From: an uncultured Alphaproteobacteria bacterium
Lineage (GTDB): Bacteria > Pseudomonadota > Alphaproteobacteria > Rhodobacterales > Rhodobacteraceae
DNA length: 64,000 nucleotides
Assembly: GCA_902586885.1 (NCBI GenBank)
Contig: CACIJG010000003.1
Coordinates: forward strand, 1 to 64,000
Reading direction: 5' to 3'
Below are positions 27,145 to 36,446 of this stretch, piece after piece. A program made the translations under genes and the position numbers. Each line of letters begins with the position of its first letter. Within the stretch, counting starts at the first letter, position 1. Under the pieces are notes generated by a model, which ran no database searches, was not told the origin of the DNA, and saw only the letters and a program-made list of their open reading frames with translations.

Positions 27145-27905
27145 CAGTGTTCTTCTTCCAGTGCTGCCCCAAGATAAGCCTCTTGAACTGCCTTGTTTTC
27201 CTTTACTTCAATAGGAGTTCCCGTTGCTATTATTTCTCCATAAACCAATACAGAAATTCTGTCGGCCAAATCAAAAACAACGCCCATATCGTGTTCAACC
27301 ACAACTAGGGTTTTACCTTCTGTTACTTTTCTAATCAAACCTACAATATACTCGGTTTCCGAAACGCTCATCCCAGCTGTGGGTTCATCAAGCAATATAA
27401 CTTCTGAACCACCCGCTATAGTAATACCGATTTCCAACGCCCTCTGCTCGGCGTAACTAAGTACTCCAGCAAGGGTATCTCTTCTTTCTTTAAGGTTCAG
27501 ATCCTCAATAATTTTCTCAGCGCTTTCGTTTAAAGCTTTTTGCTTTCCGACGAGGTGCCAAAAAGAATATTTATAATCCATAGCCCAGAGAAGTGAGCAC
27601 CTAACATTTTCAAAAACCGACATTTTAGGAAAAATATTTGTTATTTGAAAAGAACGACTTAATCCTTTTCTCTTTACCTCGTATGGTTGCAGATTTGTTA
27701 TATCCTGACCTTTTAGAAAAATCTTTCCAGATGTTACTTCATACCTTCCAGTTATTAGATTATAGGCCGTTGACTTACCTGCTCCGTTAGGTCCAATAAC
27801 TGCGTGGCGCTCGTTTTCGTTTATACCCAAATTCAGACCCCTAATGATCTCAGTTCCAGAAAAACTTTTAGTCACGTTGTCTAATTTAAGTGCCTCTGCG
27901 ACCAT
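27144..27905 (-). CDS. livG: Branched-chain-type ABC transporter ATPase LivG
   Basis: A 253-residue ABC ATPase with canonical Walker A (GPNGAGKST), Walker B (VILLDEPTAGM) and the LivG-type SRSFQITNIFP segment. The signature is degenerate (LSYAEQRAL). It pairs with LivF under the LivHM permeases, and lies 3 bases after livM. Confidence 0.94.
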   Translation of the reverse strand: MVAEALKLDNVTKSFSGTEIIRGLNLGINENERHAVIGPNGAGKSTAYNLITGRYEVTSGKIFLKGQDITNLQPYEVKRKGLSRSFQITNIFPKMSVFENVRCSLLWAMDYKYSFWHLVGKQKALNESAEKIIEDLNLKERRDTLAGVLSYAEQRALEIGITIAGGSEVILLDEPTAGMSVSETEYIVGLIRKVTEGKTLVVVEHDMGVVFDLADRISVLVYGEIIATGTPIEVKENKAVQEAYLGAALEEEH

Positions 27906-27908
27906 TCT

Positions 27909-29174
27909 TTATCTCCTAACGCCCTCAACAAAGGTGGCATTTCCCCATGCCTCCTTAACTTCAACTGCCAAGGCTCTTGAAAACCAAAATCCAACTGCAG
28001 TAAATATTATGAATACACCCCAGGGCACAATCGATCTGGTATTAAATTCAACCCAAAAAAGCGTCATAAACTCCTCATCTCCATGGTGCCTTACATGATT
28101 TATCAATTCAGTTAGACAAACCGCTCCTACAATAAAGATTGTGCCGGGAATAAAAATCTTTGAATATGGTTTAATCAGCATTCCTATTCTTCCTAGTTGC
28201 CACGGAATAATGTGCATTGCAAACAAACCAGTCAAACCAGCCGGCATAAACATCACCATCAATATGAAAACAACACCAGTGTAAAGCGCCCAAAGATCTG
28301 TTTGTAACCCAATCACAGTTTGCAGTAACGTGAATAATATTGCTCCAACAATAGGACCTAGAAAGAAACCAACTCCTCCAATGTAGGTAGCTAGAAGAAC
28401 CGTGAAAGATGCGCCCAGGTTCAAATTTTGTTCAGTCAAAATTTCAAAGTTAATTGCAAACAGCGCACCAGCGATACCAGCAAAAAAACCTGCTGCACAG
28501 AAAGACACATACCGTACCCAACGCATAGAATAACCAACAAATTCTGCTCTCTCAGGATTATCTCTAACAGCATTGGCCATTTTACCAACAGGAGTTTGCG
28601 TAAATAAATACATTAAAAAGGTTGATATCAAAACCCAGAAGGCTATTAAAAAATATACTTCTTTTTGCGTAATAAACTCAACTCCAAAAGTTGGCGGCGC
28701 CATAGTTCTATCGCCAGATATACCCTCTTCGCCTCCAAAAAAGACAGTAATAATAATACAGCATGCCGCTATCAATTCACCAATTCCAAGACTTATCATA
28801 GCGAAAACAGTTCCAGCTTTTCGAGTAGAAAAACTTCCGATGATAGTCGCAAAACCTAATCCTACCAAGCCCCCTACTAATGGCAGTAGTGGTAATGGAA
28901 GCCATATCTCCTGGTTTTCTACAATGTTCATTACGTGAACAGCTACGAAACCCCCCAAACCCATGTAAACAGCATGACCAAAGCTTAACATTCCACCCTG
29001 ACCAAGAAGCATATTGTAGCTCATAGCAAGAACAATCGTTATACCAATCTGGTTCATAATTGTTATAGATCCGCCACCAGTAAAAATAAATGGCATAACA
29101 CATAGTACCAAGGCGGCTATGAGCCAAGGAACCAGAGATGAAAACGATATAGTACTAGTTGTTTGAGATGGCAT
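27909..29174 (-). CDS. livM: Branched-chain-type ABC transporter permease LivM
   Basis: A membrane permease of 421 residues from ATG 29174 (433 from the alternative ATG 29210, which would overlap livH by 29 bases). It has the LivM motifs LLGQGGMLSFGHAVYMGLGG and GNPERAEF-like RDNPERAEF. About ten hydrophobic segments are visible, including an unusually long C-terminal extension with two more helices. GGGAG lies 12 bases before the shorter start. Confidence 0.93.
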   Translation of the reverse strand: MPSQTTSTISFSSLVPWLIAALVLCVMPFIFTGGGSITIMNQIGITIVLAMSYNMLLGQGGMLSFGHAVYMGLGGFVAVHVMNIVENQEIWLPLPLLPLVGGLVGLGFATIIGSFSTRKAGTVFAMISLGIGELIAACCIIITVFFGGEEGISGDRTMAPPTFGVEFITQKEVYFLIAFWVLISTFLMYLFTQTPVGKMANAVRDNPERAEFVGYSMRWVRYVSFCAAGFFAGIAGALFAINFEILTEQNLNLGASFTVLLATYIGGVGFFLGPIVGAILFTLLQTVIGLQTDLWALYTGVVFILMVMFMPAGLTGLFAMHIIPWQLGRIGMLIKPYSKIFIPGTIFIVGAVCLTELINHVRHHGDEEFMTLFWVEFNTRSIVPWGVFIIFTAVGFWFSRALAVEVKEAWGNATFVEGVRR

Positions 29175-29181
29175 TTTTTTA

Positions 29182-30138
29182 TTACGACTCCCTTTTCCCA
29201 AATAAACCATGAGGTCTAAATACCAAAACGAGCACCAATAATAGGTAGGGTAATATTGGTCCTATCTGAGGTAAGGTGAGGGTCCATAAATCTCTCCAAG
29301 GATGGTAGTAGACGTCTTTTGGATATTCATACCCCATCGCAAGCAATATATCGCCTGCACCTATATTATATGAAGCAGCAAAAGTTTGAAGCCACCCAAT
29401 CAAAAGAGAGGCAACGAAAGCTCCCGTTAAAGATCCTAATCCACCAACAACAACACAAACAAAAACTATCGAACCCAATAAAAATGCCATTCCAGGAAAT
29501 GTTGTTAATGAAGGGCCCGCTATAACTCCTGCTAAACCTGCTAAACCTGTACCAACACCAAAAACTCCCATAAAGACAAGAGGTACATTATGCCCAAGTG
29601 CCTCTACCGTTTTTGGATAGCTAAGAGCTGCTTGAATGATCATACCTATTCGTGTTCGCGCCAAAACATAGTAAAGCGTTACAAAAATTGCCACAGACAC
29701 AAGTAACATGAATATCTTATAAGCTGGTATGGTGCCACCGGCCAAATTTAAAGCTATGAAATTCAATGATTCTGGTGAGTTGTAGGGAACCATATTTCTT
29801 CCCCATACATATTGTACTAATTCCTCAATTACAAAAAATAATCCAAAAGTAAAAATCAATTCAGGTACATGACCGTATTGATGAACTCTCCTTAGACCAT
29901 ATCGCTCTACTCCTGCTCCAAGCACAGTAACGATTAATGGAGCTACAATCAACCCCACCCAAAAACCGGTTATAGTACTAATTTGATATGCAAAATATGC
30001 CCCAAGCATATAGAAAGCCGCATGCGAAAGGTTTAGTACACCCATCATTGAAAAAATAAGAGTAAGGCCACTTGAGAGCATAAAAAGAAGCAGTCCATAA
30101 ATCAATCCATCAATCAAATTGATAATTATTAAATCCAT
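29182..30138 (-). CDS. livH: Branched-chain-type ABC transporter permease LivH
   Basis: A 318-residue permease with family motifs INGLIDGLIYG-like start (LIDGLIYGLLLFML), GVLNLSHAAFYMLGAY, GLAGLAGVIAGP and GGLGSLTGAFVASLLIG. It forms the membrane channel with LivM. It is preceded by a strong hairpin separating it from the binding-protein gene. Confidence 0.94.
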   Translation of the reverse strand: MDLIIINLIDGLIYGLLLFMLSSGLTLIFSMMGVLNLSHAAFYMLGAYFAYQISTITGFWVGLIVAPLIVTVLGAGVERYGLRRVHQYGHVPELIFTFGLFFVIEELVQYVWGRNMVPYNSPESLNFIALNLAGGTIPAYKIFMLLVSVAIFVTLYYVLARTRIGMIIQAALSYPKTVEALGHNVPLVFMGVFGVGTGLAGLAGVIAGPSLTTFPGMAFLLGSIVFVCVVVGGLGSLTGAFVASLLIGWLQTFAASYNIGAGDILLAMGYEYPKDVYYHPWRDLWTLTLPQIGPILPYLLLVLVLVFRPHGLFGKRES

Positions 30139-30160
30139 TAATCACCTTTTGAAAAATTAA

Positions 30161-30182
30161 TGCCCCGCCCAAAGGCGGGGCA
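30161..30182. terminator. Strong hairpin between the binding-protein gene and livH
   Basis: TGCCCCGCC-CAAA-GGCGGGGCA is a perfect 9-bp G+C-rich stem with a 4-base loop, between the binding-protein stop (30197) and livH (30138). It lacks a pure T-run, so it probably stabilises the upstream mRNA or attenuates read-through. That would let the binding protein be made in excess, as is common for ABC importers. Confidence 0.7.
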
Positions 30183-30196
30183 CTTCCTTATAAAAT

Positions 30197-31438
30197 TTAT
30201 GGTCTTTTCATTTTACAGGTTGTTGGACTGTCCATAGATGCCATCTCTACAGTCTTAAAAACCTTAATACCATACCCTGAATTATCAAAATCTATATCGA
30301 TATCGTCATTAGTATGAATACCAACATGAACATTTTGGATCGCTTGGTGATCTTTCGCTCTCATAAGTACCTTTGTATCAAGAATTTCAGAGTAGAACTC
30401 CATACCTTCCAGAGCCTTTCCAACTGCAACCATATCATCAGCAGTACCAGCTTTATTAATAGCAGCAGCCAGCATTTGAGCCGCATTTATAATTCTTGGT
30501 TGAGATAGATCCCACTTAGGATATTTTGCTTTAAATGCCTTGTGATAGGCAGTAAGAGCTGGTCGAGAAGGATTTTGAAGTCCTTCACCAACTAAGTGAA
30601 GCATACCTTTACCAGCTTCTCCAAATGTGGCTGTGATGCCATTACTTGCACAGTAGTAGCAGTAAACAGGACCCTTGTAGCCAGACTCTGAAAGAGATTT
30701 ACCAAGATTTACCATATCAGCACCCCAGTTTCCTGTGATAACTGCATCGGCTCCAGAGGCTAAAATCTTTCTAGCATACGGAGTGAAGTCCTTAACTTTA
30801 CCAATAGGATGTAACTCGTTACCCACAATCTCGATTGAAGTTTTTTGAGCCAGATACTTTTCAGCTGCAGCCGCCACAGCTTTACCAAATGAATAATCCT
30901 GTCCAATCAAATACATTTTCTTGATTGAAGGGACTCCTGCAATCACATCAGTTATTGCATCCATCTTGATATCAGCATTCGCATCAAATCTAAAATGCCA
31001 AAAATTACACTTGTCATTTGTTAAAGCAGGATCAACCGCTGAGTAGTTTATAAAAATTACTCGTTTATCAGGGTTTCTCTTATTGTGTTTTTTTACCATA
31101 TCAGTAATTGCGTTAGCAATACCTGATGAGTTACCCTGAGCAATAAACCGAATACCTTGGTCTATCGCTACCTGCACTTGAACTAGTGACTCTTTTCCGT
31201 CCATTTTGTTATCAAGAGCTACCACTTCCATCTTTTTTCCGCCTAATACTCCACCCTTTTCATTCACGAGTTTTTCAACAGCAAATTTCCATTCGGCCAA
31301 CCCGTTTGAACCAGTAGTTGCAAATGGACCTGATAGTGGGTCAATAAAGGCTATTTTTACAGTATCGGCAAATGCCCCTGAGCTTATAAAAACTCCGGCT
31401 GCTAAAGCCATACCGATTAGCTTTTTTAAAATTTTCAT
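30197..31438 (-). CDS. Periplasmic amino-acid/aromatic-type substrate-binding protein (Liv family)
   Basis: A 413-residue type 1 periplasmic binding protein. The signal peptide covers residues 1-24 (cleavage after SGAFA). The mature part opens with DTVKIAFIDPLSGPFATTG, typical of the branched-chain amino-acid/urea/aromatic acid family. It is the first gene of the Liv operon and has AGGAGG-like GGGAGGATT upstream. The ligand cannot be told; members bind branched-chain amino acids, amides or aromatic acids. Confidence 0.92.
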   Translation of the reverse strand: MKILKKLIGMALAAGVFISSGAFADTVKIAFIDPLSGPFATTGSNGLAEWKFAVEKLVNEKGGVLGGKKMEVVALDNKMDGKESLVQVQVAIDQGIRFIAQGNSSGIANAITDMVKKHNKRNPDKRVIFINYSAVDPALTNDKCNFWHFRFDANADIKMDAITDVIAGVPSIKKMYLIGQDYSFGKAVAAAAEKYLAQKTSIEIVGNELHPIGKVKDFTPYARKILASGADAVITGNWGADMVNLGKSLSESGYKGPVYCYYCASNGITATFGEAGKGMLHLVGEGLQNPSRPALTAYHKAFKAKYPKWDLSQPRIINAAQMLAAAINKAGTADDMVAVGKALEGMEFYSEILDTKVLMRAKDHQAIQNVHVGIHTNDDIDIDFDNSGYGIKVFKTVEMASMDSPTTCKMKRP

Positions 31439-31515
31439 TAATCAATCCTCCCAGATATAATTTTGTTATGATTAATTCGTTCAGATATTAAATGATAAGT
31501 TTAATCTTTTCCTAA

Positions 31516-31578
31516 GGTCAACCCCAAAGTTTACCAAAGGTCATTATTTATTAGTCTTGATTTGTGACTTAAATCATA
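31516..31578. promoter_or_regulatory. Candidate operator dyad and CRP/FNR-like box between Liv and acyl-CoA operons
   Basis: Two signals lie in the 294-base divergent gap. GGTCAAC-N6-GTTTACC (31516-31535) is an inverted repeat with one mismatch. TGTGA-N6-TCATA (31563-31578) fits nine of ten CRP-type half-site bases. Both could control the Liv operon and the MaoC/thiolase operon. No clear -10/-35 pair was found near them, and no cognate regulator is visible. Confidence 0.4.
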
Positions 31579-31732
31579 TTTGTTTTTCAAGCAAAACAAA
31601 TAGTTTGTAAATTTAAATTTCATTCAAAAACTATTAAAGATTATAATATTTTTTTATATACGATTCTAAATAGGCCATTCAGTTTAATTTCATTAAACAG
31701 AATTTTAGAGAAAATAAGCAAACGAGGATTAA

Positions 31733-32233
31733 ATGAACAAAATAAATAATGAAGGTGCATTAACAAGAAATACTTACTCAGAATTAAAAAATAAAGTAGG
31801 AGAAAAAGTCGGGGCTTCTGAATGGTTTAATGTAGATCAATCTATGATCGATCAATTCGCTCACCTGACTCAAGATCATTTCTTTATTCATGTTGACCCA
31901 AAAAGAGTTGTAAAAGAAACTCCATTGAACTCTACTATCGCGCATGGGTTTCTTTCGGTTTCAATGCTTTCAGCGATGTCTTACTCATGCGTTCCAGGAA
32001 TAATAGATGCACATTTTGGATTAAATTATGGCTTTAATAGAATGCGGTTTGTTTCACCGGTACCAGTTAACTCACGAATCAGAGGACATTTCACTCTGAA
32101 GAAGATAGATAAAAAGGAAACGGGAGAAATCACCATGGTTTATGATGTTTTTGTAGAGTTAGAAAATCAAGAAAAACCAGTTATTGTGGCTGAATGGATA
32201 ATAAAAGCTTACGTTAAGCCTGAAGCTGCGTAA
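31733..32233 (+). CDS. MaoC-like acyl-CoA dehydratase
   Basis: A 166-residue hotdog-fold hydratase with the MaoC signature around DQFAHLTQDHFFIHVD and TPLNSTIAHGFLS, giving the Asp/His active pair. It hydrates or dehydrates enoyl-CoA intermediates. It is the first gene of the + strand acyl-CoA cluster, 98 bases before the thiolase. GAGGATTAA precedes its ATG. Confidence 0.9.
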   Translation: MNKINNEGALTRNTYSELKNKVGEKVGASEWFNVDQSMIDQFAHLTQDHFFIHVDPKRVVKETPLNSTIAHGFLSVSMLSAMSYSCVPGIIDAHFGLNYGFNRMRFVSPVPVNSRIRGHFTLKKIDKKETGEITMVYDVFVELENQEKPVIVAEWIIKAYVKPEAA

Positions 32234-32330
32234 GAAATTAGTTTAAAGATTGTACGAAAATATGAGTATGTTATTATGATAAAATTCAAATATTTCAAAA
32301 AATTTTATATTTAATTATTGGAGACCGAAT

Positions 32331-33533
32331 ATGCGAGAAGCCGTAATTGTATCAACAGCGAGGACACCCATCGGAAAAGCTTACAGAGGAGCTTTCAATG
32401 ATACCTCAGCTCAAGAATTAGCAAGTCATGCGATTGAAAACGCGGTTGAAAGAGCTGGAGTAGAAAAAAGTACTGTCGATGACGTTATAATGGGCGCAGC
32501 GCTTCAGCAGGGATCAAGTGGAGGAAATATAGCCAGGCAGGCAGCTATTCGCGCAGGTCTTCCCGTAACAGTACCAGGCATGTCAGTAGATAGGCAATGC
32601 GCTAGTGGAATGATGGCGATAGCAACAGCAGCCAAACAAATAATTAATGATGGAATGGATATAACTGTTGGTGGAGGAGTTGAGTCAATAAGCTTGGTAC
32701 AAAATGATAAAATGAATGGTTACAGAGCTTATGACCCTTGGTTCAAAGATAACCAACCAGATATGTATATGACTATGATTGAAACAGCTGAAACAGTGGC
32801 AAGCAGATATAATTTAAGCAGAGAGTACCAGGATGAATATTCATTGCAATCACAACAAAGAACTGCTGCAGGTCAACAGAGAGGAGCTTTTGATGATGAA
32901 ATAGTACCTCTAACAGCGACAATGAAGGTTCAAGACAAGGAAACTGGTGAGATAAGCGATAAAGAATTTAGGTTGGAAAAAGATGAAGGAAATAGGCCTA
33001 GCACCAACATCGAAGGATTATCCTCACTAAACCCAGTCTTTAAAAATGGCCTTACTATGGATGAAGGCGGATATATCACTGCTGGAAATGCAAGCCAACT
33101 TTCAGATGGTGCATCCGCTTCAGTATTAATGGAGGCAAAATTAGCAGAAAAGAAAGGCATTGAGCCATTAGGTAGATACGTGGGCATGATGGCTGCAGGC
33201 TGTGCTCCAGATGAAATGGGAATTGGTCCGGTTTTCGCCGTTCCAAAACTGCTAGAGAAACATAACCTAAAAATGGATGATATCGGATTGTGGGAATTGA
33301 ATGAAGCTTTTGCTGTCCAGGTTTTATATTGTAGAGATAAATTAGGCATCCCTAATGAAAATCTTAACGTGAATGGGGGAGCAATATCAATTGGTCATCC
33401 ATATGGAATGTCTGGGGCCAGGATGGTGGGCCATGCTCTGATAGAAGGGAAAAGACGAGGTGTTAAATACGTCGTTTGCACCATGTGCATTGGCGGGGGA
33501 ATGGGTGGAGCTGGTCTTTTTGAGGTTCTTTAA
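32331..33533 (+). CDS. Acetyl-CoA acetyltransferase (thiolase)
   Basis: A 400-residue thiolase. The nucleophile C90 lies in VDRQCASGM, the acid/base His in [11 protein letters not shown], and the second Cys in [13 protein letters not shown]. It performs the thiolytic last step of beta-oxidation or the reverse condensation. Its stop overlaps the ATG of the next gene at 33533 (TAATG), so the two are translationally coupled. Confidence 0.95.
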   Translation: MREAVIVSTARTPIGKAYRGAFNDTSAQELASHAIENAVERAGVEKSTVDDVIMGAALQQGSSGGNIARQAAIRAGLPVTVPGMSVDRQCASGMMAIATAAKQIINDGMDITVGGGVESISLVQNDKMNGYRAYDPWFKDNQPDMYMTMIETAETVASRYNLSREYQDEYSLQSQQRTAAGQQRGAFDDEIVPLTATMKVQDKETGEISDKEFRLEKDEGNRPSTNIEGLSSLNPVFKNGLTMDEGGYITAGNASQLSDGASASVLMEAKLAEKKGIEPLGRYVGMMAAGCAPDEMGIGPVFAVPKLLEKHNLKMDDIGLWELNEAFAVQVLYCRDKLGIPNENLNVNGGAISIGHPYGMSGARMVGHALIEGKRRGVKYVVCTMCIGGGMGGAGLFEVL

Positions 33534-34528
33534 TGAATTTACAGAACTCAGGAAATATTCCATCAATACTAAAAACTCCTAAACTGCCAGTAATTGCAGC
33601 ACCACTATTTATTATTTCGGTACCTGAGCTTGTTATTGCTCAATGTAAATCTGGCGTAATAGGAAGCTTCCCAGCCTTGAATGCTCGAGAAAAAGAGGGG
33701 GAGCCAATTGAATTGGAAAAGTGGCTAATAAAAATTACTGAAGAACTGGATAAACATAACCAAAAAAACCCTGATAACCCAGCAGCCCCTTTTGCGGTAA
33801 ACCAAATTGTTCATAGATCTAATACCAGGTTAATGAGGGATATAGAAATTTGCGTAAAATGGAAGGTACCAATTTGGATTACATCTCTTGGAGCTAGACC
33901 TGAAGTAAATGAAGCGGCTCATTCTTGTGGAGGTATAGTTCTTCACGATATAATTAATAATACCTTTGCAAGAAAGGCAATAGAGCGCGGCGCTGATGGT
34001 TTGATAGCCGTGGCAGCTGGCGCAGGTGGCCACGCAGGTCCTCAATCACCGTTTGCTCTGCTACAGGAAATAAGAGAATGGTTTAACGGGCCTCTTCTGT
34101 TGTCCGGTTCAATAGCGACAGGAAAGGCTCTTTTGGCATCTTTGATTATGGGCGCAGATTTGGGATATATTGGTTCACCTTTTATAGCCACAGAAGAAGC
34201 TAATGCATCAGAGATTTACAAGAATATGATTGTTCAATCTACTGCTGAAGATATTCTTCTATCTTCACTATTTACAGGTGTTTCTGGTAATTATTTAAAA
34301 CCATCAATCGAAAATGCAGGTATGGACCCCAATAATCTAAAGGATGGTTCTGTGCAAGATATGAATTTTGACCCCAAGAGAGATAAGCCCAAAACATGGT
34401 CAGAGATCTTTGGTTGTGGGCAAGGAATATCAAAAATTAAATCAATTGATACAGTATCACAGTTTGTAAAAAATCTTGATGACGAATATAGAAATGCAAT
34501 TGCAGAGTTCAAAAATAAATTTAGTTAA
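33533..34528 (+). CDS. Nitronate monooxygenase-family flavoprotein
   Basis: A 331-residue TIM-barrel FMN protein (2-nitropropane dioxygenase family). GAGGHAGPQSPF and LLSGSIATGKALLASLIMGAD are the flavin-phosphate segments. The family includes nitronate oxidases and enoyl-acyl reductase-like proteins; in acyl-CoA clusters the physiological role is often unclear. It is coupled to the thiolase upstream. Confidence 0.88.
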   Translation: MNLQNSGNIPSILKTPKLPVIAAPLFIISVPELVIAQCKSGVIGSFPALNAREKEGEPIELEKWLIKITEELDKHNQKNPDNPAAPFAVNQIVHRSNTRLMRDIEICVKWKVPIWITSLGARPEVNEAAHSCGGIVLHDIINNTFARKAIERGADGLIAVAAGAGGHAGPQSPFALLQEIREWFNGPLLLSGSIATGKALLASLIMGADLGYIGSPFIATEEANASEIYKNMIVQSTAEDILLSSLFTGVSGNYLKPSIENAGMDPNNLKDGSVQDMNFDPKRDKPKTWSEIFGCGQGISKIKSIDTVSQFVKNLDDEYRNAIAEFKNKFS

Positions 34529-34546
34529 ATCAATTAGGAGAAAACA

Positions 34547-35773
34547 ATGGACTTAGGCGTTACTGAAAAAGTAAAACCCTTAATAGAAAAGGTAAGCGAG
34601 ATGGTTGCTAACGACATAGAACCACTCGATAAAGAATTTCATGAAGAAGTAGGTAGGCATCCTTCAGGAAGCAGGTGGCAATTAACAGATCGACAATTAG
34701 AGATACTTTCTTACCTTAAGGATTTAGCTAAAAAGCGTGGCTTATGGAACTTTTGGCTCACAGATTCTGAAAAAGGATACGGGCTGACAACAGTAGAATA
34801 CGCATATCTGGCAGAAGAAATGGGAAAAGTAGGGATTGCTGCTGAAGTTTTTAATTGTAGCGCTCCTGACACCGGAAATATGGAGGTTATTGAAAGATAC
34901 GGTAATGAAAACCACAAAAAGAAATGGCTTTCTAAACTTCTGGAAGGAGAAATTAGATCTGCGTATTTAATGACTGAGCCTGATGTCGCTTCTTCTGACG
35001 CCACGAATATTTCTTTGGAAGCAAAATTTGATGGAGATAATTGGGTTTTAAATGGCCAAAAATGGTGGTCATCAGGAGTGGGTGACCCAAGATGTAAAGT
35101 TTTTATAGTCATGGCTCTGACAGATGCAGAGGCTACCAAACATTCTAGGCATTCAATGTTTTTTATGGATGCAGACTCAGAAGGTTTTGAGGTTTTAAGA
35201 TATATGAATGTTTTTGGAGCAGACGATGCCCCTCACGGTCATGGTCATTGCAAATTTACCAATGTAAAAGTTCCCAAGGAAAATCTGATTTTAGGGGAAG
35301 GTAGAGGGTTTGAAGTATCTCAGGGAAGGCTTGGACCCGGTAGGATTCATCATTGCATGAGAGCTATCGGTCAAGCTGAAAAAGCACTCGAACTAATGAT
35401 TAGAAGAGCCAGAGACAGGGTTGCTTTTGGTAAGCAACTTACAGAGTTGGGTGCAAACTATGATATTATAGCAAACTGTAGAATGGAAATTGAACAAAGT
35501 CGACTTCTCTGTCTGAAAGCAGCATGGATGATGGATACTGCAGGAGTAAAAGCAGCACAGCCGTGGATTAGTCAAATTAAGGTTGTCGCTCCGCTTATGG
35601 CATTAAAGGTGATAGATGAGGCCATTCAAATGCACGGAGGCATGGGGATCAGTCAGGATACTCCCCTAGCTCATATGTGGACACACGTTAGGACTTTAAG
35701 ATTAGCAGATGGGCCTGACGCCGTGCATCGCAGACAAGTTGCTAGAGCTGAGCTTAGACGATACTCAAACTGA
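34547..35773 (+). CDS. Acyl-CoA dehydrogenase
   Basis: A 408-residue FAD-dependent dehydrogenase of the ACAD10/11-like group. YLMTEPDVASSDATN and WWSSGVGDPRCK mark the FAD/substrate region, and MHGGMGISQDTPLAHMW the C-terminal domain. It introduces a 2,3 double bond into acyl-CoA. TAGGAGAAAAC precedes the ATG. It sits 18 bases after the NMO-like gene. Confidence 0.93.
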   Translation: MDLGVTEKVKPLIEKVSEMVANDIEPLDKEFHEEVGRHPSGSRWQLTDRQLEILSYLKDLAKKRGLWNFWLTDSEKGYGLTTVEYAYLAEEMGKVGIAAEVFNCSAPDTGNMEVIERYGNENHKKKWLSKLLEGEIRSAYLMTEPDVASSDATNISLEAKFDGDNWVLNGQKWWSSGVGDPRCKVFIVMALTDAEATKHSRHSMFFMDADSEGFEVLRYMNVFGADDAPHGHGHCKFTNVKVPKENLILGEGRGFEVSQGRLGPGRIHHCMRAIGQAEKALELMIRRARDRVAFGKQLTELGANYDIIANCRMEIEQSRLLCLKAAWMMDTAGVKAAQPWISQIKVVAPLMALKVIDEAIQMHGGMGISQDTPLAHMWTHVRTLRLADGPDAVHRRQVARAELRRYSN

Positions 35774-35786
35774 TTAATTTCCCTTC

Positions 35787-36434
35787 ATGAGTGAGTTAAT
35801 TTTAATTCGACATGCGCAAGCCTCCTTTGGTGAAGAGAACTACGATAAACTTTCGGATTTAGGGCATAAACAAGCTCGTTTGCTTGGAGGTTCTTTTAAA
35901 GACTTGAAAATAAATCCTGATAAGGTTGTCATAGGAACACAGGTCAGACATTCACAAACCTTAGAAGGATTTGGTTTGACATGCAAAATTGAAAAACACT
36001 CTGGTTGGAACGAATATGATTTTAAAGATTTATTACTCGCTGAGTTTGGATCAGATATTCCTTCAGAAATATTCACTGATCGAAAAACCCATTTTAGAAC
36101 CTTGCGTTCTACTGTAACAAAGTGGATGAACAATAAGCTTTCCAGAGCAACAGAAAAGTGGATAGACTTTTCATCTCGTGTAAATAATGCTTTAAAGTCC
36201 AGTTGTGATTTAAGTTGCGAGCAAGTTGTTGTGGTTACTTCTGGCGGACCGATTAGCAGGGTAATTTCAACGACATTGAATACCCCAAAGGAAGAAATGA
36301 TGAACCTAAATCTTCAGATAAAAAACACGTCTATTTCTCGTTTTGTATATACGCCGAGGTCTTTTTACCTACACAGCTTCAACTCTACACCTCAATTCGA
36401 TGGAGGTAAATCTGATTATATGACATATAGTTAA
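35787..36434 (+). CDS. Histidine phosphatase superfamily protein
   Basis: A 215-residue phosphoglycerate-mutase-fold protein with the catalytic LIRHAQASFGEENYDKLSD motif and a second His region around VVVTSGGPISRV where the usual His is replaced by Gly-Gly. Either the second catalytic His is elsewhere or the activity is altered. It lies between the acyl-CoA dehydrogenase and phosphotransferase genes, the common layout of this cluster type. Confidence 0.82.
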   Translation: MSELILIRHAQASFGEENYDKLSDLGHKQARLLGGSFKDLKINPDKVVIGTQVRHSQTLEGFGLTCKIEKHSGWNEYDFKDLLLAEFGSDIPSEIFTDRKTHFRTLRSTVTKWMNNKLSRATEKWIDFSSRVNNALKSSCDLSCEQVVVVTSGGPISRVISTTLNTPKEEMMNLNLQIKNTSISRFVYTPRSFYLHSFNSTPQFDGGKSDYMTYS

Positions 36435-36446
36435 TGGAAAATCAAG

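Noticed and set aside
32930..33349. A 139-codon minus-strand frame inside the thiolase gene
   Set aside because: It is the complement of a conserved thiolase and has no independent support.
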